Positions 60,384-64,000 of a stretch of DNA of 64,000 nucleotides are shown here, piece after piece. Position 1 is the stretch's first letter; every line of letters starts with the position of its first letter. The stretch covers positions 62,001 to 126,000 of the forward strand of contig NZ_RBZP01000009.1 of NCBI RefSeq assembly GCF_003628505.1, read 5' to 3'. The translations under genes and the position numbers were made by a program. Below the pieces are notes generated by a model that did no database searches, was not told the origin of the DNA, and saw only the letters and a program-made list of their open reading frames with translations. The stretch is from Oceanobacillus halophilus (GTDB lineage Bacteria > Bacillota > Bacilli > Bacillales > Amphibacillaceae).

Positions 60384-60770
60384 GTGAATAAAATATTATT
60401 CTATATTTCAAGGTACTTACTAGGAATCATATTTCTTGGGGCTGGTATAAATGGTTTCTTTGTCATCTTTGGTTTTGACCCATTCATCGAAACAAGCCCT
60501 GAGGCAATGGCATTATTTGAATTTCACTATTTATTGGTCTTTGAAAAGGCACTAGAGGTTATCTGTGGGATTTTACTATTATTTAACCGATATGTACCGT
60601 TAGCTTTAGCGATTTTATCTCCAATCATTGCCAATATTTTTTTACTGCATTTGTTTCTTGATCATTCATTGCTTTTATTAGCGTTAGTACTTGTGGTCGC
60701 TTATTTATACATGGCCTATAAGTATAGAGAAAATTTTAGGAAAATATTTGAAAAGAATCCATCAATATAA
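60384..60770 (+). CDS. DoxX-like small membrane protein
   Basis: In this protein of about 128 residues with four membrane spans, the N-terminal ISRYLLGIIFLGAGINGFF, a central EKALEVICGILLLFNRYVPLAL and a C-terminal span ending YLYMAYKYRENF match the DoxX-like group, whose members associate with redox enzymes but are mostly uncharacterised. GTG 60384 sits 8 bp after GGAGG; the longer TTG start overlaps that site. It is single, with no obvious partner. Confidence 0.7.
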   Translation: MNKILFYISRYLLGIIFLGAGINGFFVIFGFDPFIETSPEAMALFEFHYLLVFEKALEVICGILLLFNRYVPLALAILSPIIANIFLLHLFLDHSLLLLALVLVVAYLYMAYKYRENFRKIFEKNPSI

Positions 60771-60827
60771 TTTTAGTAGCTACTGGTTCGGGGTGCTAAC
60801 ATATCCCATAAAGCTTATATCAATTCA

Positions 60828-60857
60828 TTTACAAAACAAAAACAGGTAATGTATAAT
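60828..60857 (+). promoter_or_regulatory. Sigma-A promoter of the MFS/FAD-dehydrogenase operon
   Basis: TTTACA (60828-60833), an 18-bp spacer and TATAAT (60852-60857), with about 100 bp of leader before the MFS start. Confidence 0.75.
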
Positions 60858-60963
60858 TTAATTATTGTGAAAATTATTAAATTATAGCATGCAAGAGGAT
60901 ATTCTAAGCGAGAAAATGATACCATTATCTACTTGCCCCAAAAATAGGAAAGAAGTGAGCACT

Positions 60964-62223
60964 ATGGATAACAAGAAACGTATTTATTATGGTTGGTATA
61001 TTGTCTTTTCCGCCTCAATCATTACCTTACTTACGATGGGGATGAGGATGGGGATTGGTCCCTTTGTCAATCCAGTTATGACTGATTTAGGGATGTCTCG
61101 CACTGATCTATCGATTATTATCGCTTTTGGTATGATTGTATATGGAATGGGCATGCCTGTAGCAGGTCTATTGTTAAAAAGTTATAGTACTCGATTTGTT
61201 ATGTTACTAGGACTTGCAGTTGTTTGTTTATCCATTGTGTGGACAGTCAATTCTACAGGCTTTATTTCGTTTTTCTTATCATTTGGTGTTTTTCTTTCAC
61301 TTGGACTTTCCTTTCTCAGCAATATCTCTTTATCTCCTATTGTCAGTAAATGGTTTGTTCGACAAAGAGGAAAAGCACTGTTCTACTTAACAACAGGTGG
61401 AATGGCAGGGATTGCAATAATGACCCCCGTTGAAACCTGGTTAATTCAACTTGTTGGCTGGCAACTAACACTACTAATCTTTGCCGGCATATTCATTGTT
61501 ATTGTTCTTCCTTCAGCTATCTTTATTATGAAAGAAGATGTACCAGAAGAGGCTGATGGGGGAGTTAATGCAGGTAATAGGGAAAGAGTAGCTGCATTAG
61601 AAAATATTACGTGGAAAGATGCACTTGCTACAAGAGCATATTGGCAGATTGTCTTTGGATTATTTGCATGCGGCTTCGGAATGAATTTATTAGGTTCTCA
61701 CGGGGTTCCCATGTTGATAGATCATAACTATGAGCCAATGATTGCTTCGTTTGGAGTCGGAATGATAGGAATTGTAGCCATATTTAGTACCTTGCTTTTG
61801 GGACAGCTAGCAGACCGCTTCCCACGAAAAAATATTTTGTCTTTAGTTTATTTTGTTCGTGGGTTGGGTTTTTTTGGCCTTGTTTTATCAATATCTACTT
61901 GGCAGCTTTTTCTCGTAGCCATTGTAGGCGGCCTTGTTTGGGCAGGGTCTATCGCCATGTCCACTGCAATATTAAGTGACTTATATGGAGTTCGTTTACT
62001 AGGGATTTTAAATGGTTGGGCATTTTTTATGGGACACCAGATAGGTGCTGCATTAGGTTCCTTTCTAGGTGGATGGGGTTATGAAGTTTTTGATACACAT
62101 CTTTTTTCATTTGGTATTGCAGGAGTACTAGCCATTTTTGCTAGTTTGGCTTCGATTACACTGCCACAACATATATCATTTTCTAAAAAGATAGAAGGGG
62201 AATTAGTACAGGAAGCGAAATAA
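60964..62223 (+). CDS. MFS transporter, oxalate/formate antiporter-like group
   Basis: The protein has 419 residues with 12 membrane spans. The N-terminus YYGWYIVFSASIITLL and FVNPVMTDLGMSRTDLSII are typical of the OFA/monocarboxylate MFS branch; the loop 8-9 motif is LADRFPRKNIL. It should move a small organic acid anion. ATG 60964 is chosen for GGAAAGAAGTGAG upstream; an earlier ATG at 60889 lacks a site. Its stop is 21 bp before the FAD dehydrogenase start, so the two form an operon. Confidence 0.88.
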   Translation: MDNKKRIYYGWYIVFSASIITLLTMGMRMGIGPFVNPVMTDLGMSRTDLSIIIAFGMIVYGMGMPVAGLLLKSYSTRFVMLLGLAVVCLSIVWTVNSTGFISFFLSFGVFLSLGLSFLSNISLSPIVSKWFVRQRGKALFYLTTGGMAGIAIMTPVETWLIQLVGWQLTLLIFAGIFIVIVLPSAIFIMKEDVPEEADGGVNAGNRERVAALENITWKDALATRAYWQIVFGLFACGFGMNLLGSHGVPMLIDHNYEPMIASFGVGMIGIVAIFSTLLLGQLADRFPRKNILSLVYFVRGLGFFGLVLSISTWQLFLVAIVGGLVWAGSIAMSTAILSDLYGVRLLGILNGWAFFMGHQIGAALGSFLGGWGYEVFDTHLFSFGIAGVLAIFASLASITLPQHISFSKKIEGELVQEAK

Positions 62224-62244
62224 GCGTTTAAAGGGGGACGTCTA

Positions 62245-63900
62245 GTGGAATATGATGCGATTGTAATAGGGGCAGGGCTGGCAGGTTTGGTAGCAACAGC
62301 AGAAATTGCAGATGCTGGAAAAAAGGTATTGTTATTGGATCAAGAGCCAGAGACTTCGTTAGGTGGACAGGCTTGGTGGTCTTTCGGTGGTTTATTTTTA
62401 GTTGATTCACCAGAGCAGCGTCGAATGGGTGTAAAAGATTCAAAAGAACTGGCATGGCAGGATTGGTTGGGAACAGCTGAATTTGACCGAGAGGATGACG
62501 AAGATTTTTGGGCAAAAAAATGGGCAGAAGCCTATGTTGATTTTGCTGCAGGCGAGAAAAGGGCATGGTTACATAATATGGGAGTGCGCTTTTTTCCAGT
62601 TGTTGGTTGGGCAGAGCGAGGTGGGTATCTTGCGGAAGGACATGGAAACTCGGTACCCCGATTTCATATCGTCTGGGGAACAGGTCCAGGAATTGTGGCC
62701 CCATTTGAACGAAGAGTCAGGGAACATATAAAAAGGGCTTTGGTAACCTACAAACCGCGTCATCGTGTAGATCATTTAGTAACAAGTAATCAAAAAGTCG
62801 TTGGTGTGTCTGGCTCCGTTTTAGCTCCTAGCTCGGCAGCACGTGGAGAAGAAAGTTCGAGAGAGATAATTGGAGAGTTCGAATATAAGGCACAGGCAGT
62901 TATTGTTTCAAGTGGCGGGATTGGTGCTAATTTCGATTTGATTCGCAAAAATTGGCCAAGCCGTCTTGGAACTCCGCCAAAACGAATGATTTCTGGAGTA
63001 CCGGCACATGTTGATGGCAGGATGCTTGAGATTACAGAGGAATCTGGCGGACGTATTGTGAATCGGGATCGGATGTGGCATTACACAGAAGGAATTAAAA
63101 ACTGGAATCCCGTTTGGCCAAAACATGGTATACGGATTTTACCAGGACCATCTTCCATTTGGCTGGATGCAGAGGGGAATCGCTTTTCTGCTCCCAATTT
63201 TCCCGGATTTGATACATTGGGAACGCTGGAGGCCATCCAAAAGACCGGTTACGATTATTCCTGGTTTATTCTCACCAAAAAAATCATTGAACGAGAATTT
63301 GCCTTGTCCGGTTCTGAACAAAATCCTGATTTAACGGAAAAAAGCATGAAGAAATTATTAAGCAGAGTATTGCCAGGGGCACCAGATCCGGTTCAGGCAT
63401 TCATGGATAAAGGAGAGGACTTTGTCGTTGCAGAGAACATCGAAAATCTTGTTATCGGGATGAACAAATTAATCGGCAATAAATTACTTGATATAGAGCA
63501 TGTGGAAAGACAAATTCGAGCAAGGGATCGGGAAATCGAGAATCCTTTTACCAAAGATTTGCAAGTAACAGCACTAAGAGGTGCGCGTAACTATTTGGGT
63601 GATAAATTAATTCGTGTCGCTAAACCGCATAAAATTCTCGATTCGAAAAATGGCCCACTTATCGCTGTCAGATTAAATATACTTAGTCGCAAAACATTAG
63701 GTGGTTTACAGACTGACCTTTCAGGCGGCGTGTTAAATGCCTCAGGGAATGCGATTTCCGGTCTTTATGCAGCTGGTGAAGTTTCTGGTTTTGGTGGTGG
63801 CGGAGTTCACGGATATCGCTCACTGGAAGGGACCTTTGTGGGAGGATGTTTGCTTACAGGCAGAGTGGCTGGACGCAGTGTTGCAGAGGCATTAGGTTAA
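62245..63900 (+). CDS. FAD-binding dehydrogenase (fumarate reductase/KstD-like)
   Basis: This 551-residue flavoprotein has the dinucleotide motif AIVIGAGLAGLVATAEIADAG at about 5-25, LGGQAWWSFGG, and the C-terminal FAD motif GLYAAGEVSGFGGGGVHGYRSLEGTFVGGCLLTGR (in pieces). It belongs to the FAD_binding_2 family that includes fumarate reductase, 3-ketosteroid dehydrogenase and L-aspartate oxidase. The substrate is unknown; the partner MFS carrier suggests an imported organic acid. No signal peptide. GTG 62245 follows AAAGGGGGA. Confidence 0.88.
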   Translation: MEYDAIVIGAGLAGLVATAEIADAGKKVLLLDQEPETSLGGQAWWSFGGLFLVDSPEQRRMGVKDSKELAWQDWLGTAEFDREDDEDFWAKKWAEAYVDFAAGEKRAWLHNMGVRFFPVVGWAERGGYLAEGHGNSVPRFHIVWGTGPGIVAPFERRVREHIKRALVTYKPRHRVDHLVTSNQKVVGVSGSVLAPSSAARGEESSREIIGEFEYKAQAVIVSSGGIGANFDLIRKNWPSRLGTPPKRMISGVPAHVDGRMLEITEESGGRIVNRDRMWHYTEGIKNWNPVWPKHGIRILPGPSSIWLDAEGNRFSAPNFPGFDTLGTLEAIQKTGYDYSWFILTKKIIEREFALSGSEQNPDLTEKSMKKLLSRVLPGAPDPVQAFMDKGEDFVVAENIENLVIGMNKLIGNKLLDIEHVERQIRARDREIENPFTKDLQVTALRGARNYLGDKLIRVAKPHKILDSKNGPLIAVRLNILSRKTLGGLQTDLSGGVLNASGNAISGLYAAGEVSGFGGGGVHGYRSLEGTFVGGCLLTGRVAGRSVAEALG

Positions 63901-63929
63901 AAATAGGGTTTAATATAAAAACTAGTTAA

Positions 63930-63968
63930 AAAGCCAGAATCATTATATGATTTTGGCTTATTTTATTT
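63930..63968 (+). terminator. Terminator of the MFS/FAD operon
   Basis: AAGCCAGAATCA / TGATTTTGGCTT followed by a T-rich tail. Confidence 0.88.
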
Positions 63969-64000
63969 TTAAATATAATAGTTAAAATATTATGTTAGTA

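Noticed and set aside
62233-62245. GGACGTCTA as another GntR operator
   Set aside because: It lacks the TT of the left half, overlaps the ribosome site of the FAD dehydrogenase gene, and stands alone without a paired site or promoter.

Overview
The window comes from a low-GC, spore-forming Bacillota of the family Bacillaceae, most like Oceanobacillus/Virgibacillus. The evidence is AT-rich DNA with strong AGGAGG-type ribosome sites, frequent TTG/GTG starts, sigma-A promoters, a gamma-type small acid-soluble spore protein, SpoVS, a lipoteichoic acid synthase, Fur/LexA/cre-like operators, and gcvT-type and cobalamin riboswitches. It is ordinary chromosome. I see no prophage, insertion sequence, CRISPR array or defence island.

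Layout. 1-13.6 kb holds small single-gene units: the end of a catechol-2,3-dioxygenase-like gene, a C39-like peptidase, a frataxin-like DUF1801 protein, a DUF1232 protein, tRNA-Val(GAC), an MFS transporter, a spore SASP, an HD protein, a frameshifted SLC13-type transporter, a BCCT transporter, a GNAT, an orphan YolD behind a LexA box, and a DUF4097 protein. 14.2-23.3 kb is a nucleoside salvage region: pdp-drm-punA-cdd-deoC, an AzgA-type purine permease, a GntR/UTRA regulator and nupC. The pdp and nupC promoters share one operator layout, two TTGGACGTC palindromes exactly 64 bp apart with a cre-like box in the same place between them. This is the most interesting regulatory find here. 25.1-29.8 kb is a minus-strand operon under a cobalamin riboswitch: acyl-CoA thioesterase, ribonucleotide reductase NrdA and NrdB, and a flavodoxin.

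30-48.6 kb holds a DHODH-like protein fused to a membrane domain, a cupin, a class B penicillin-binding protein, an acetoin/2-oxoacid dehydrogenase E1alpha-E1beta-E2 operon, an intracellular GH10 xylanase, LtaS, a CheY-like protein, YabR, SpoVS, a Tag plus alkyltransferase-like DNA-repair pair, and a TRIC-family protein behind a tandem glycine riboswitch. 49.8-55.3 kb is a Fur-type siderophore uptake locus: two permeases, a ferredoxin-NADP reductase-like enzyme, a lipoprotein and an ATPase. 55.3-64 kb holds an AAA ATPase, YwbE, DUF1292, TerC, a LysM-3D cell-wall protein, DoxX, and an MFS plus FAD-dehydrogenase pair.

Repeats are unusually rich. Two 21-bp tandem arrays (23.4 kb, 49.0 kb) share a 12-bp core. 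Five copies of a mosaic intergenic element carry a GC-rich CGCGGAAAGCG module. Two other short repeat families sit in intergenic spaces. All functional statements rest on reading motifs by eye; no database search was possible.
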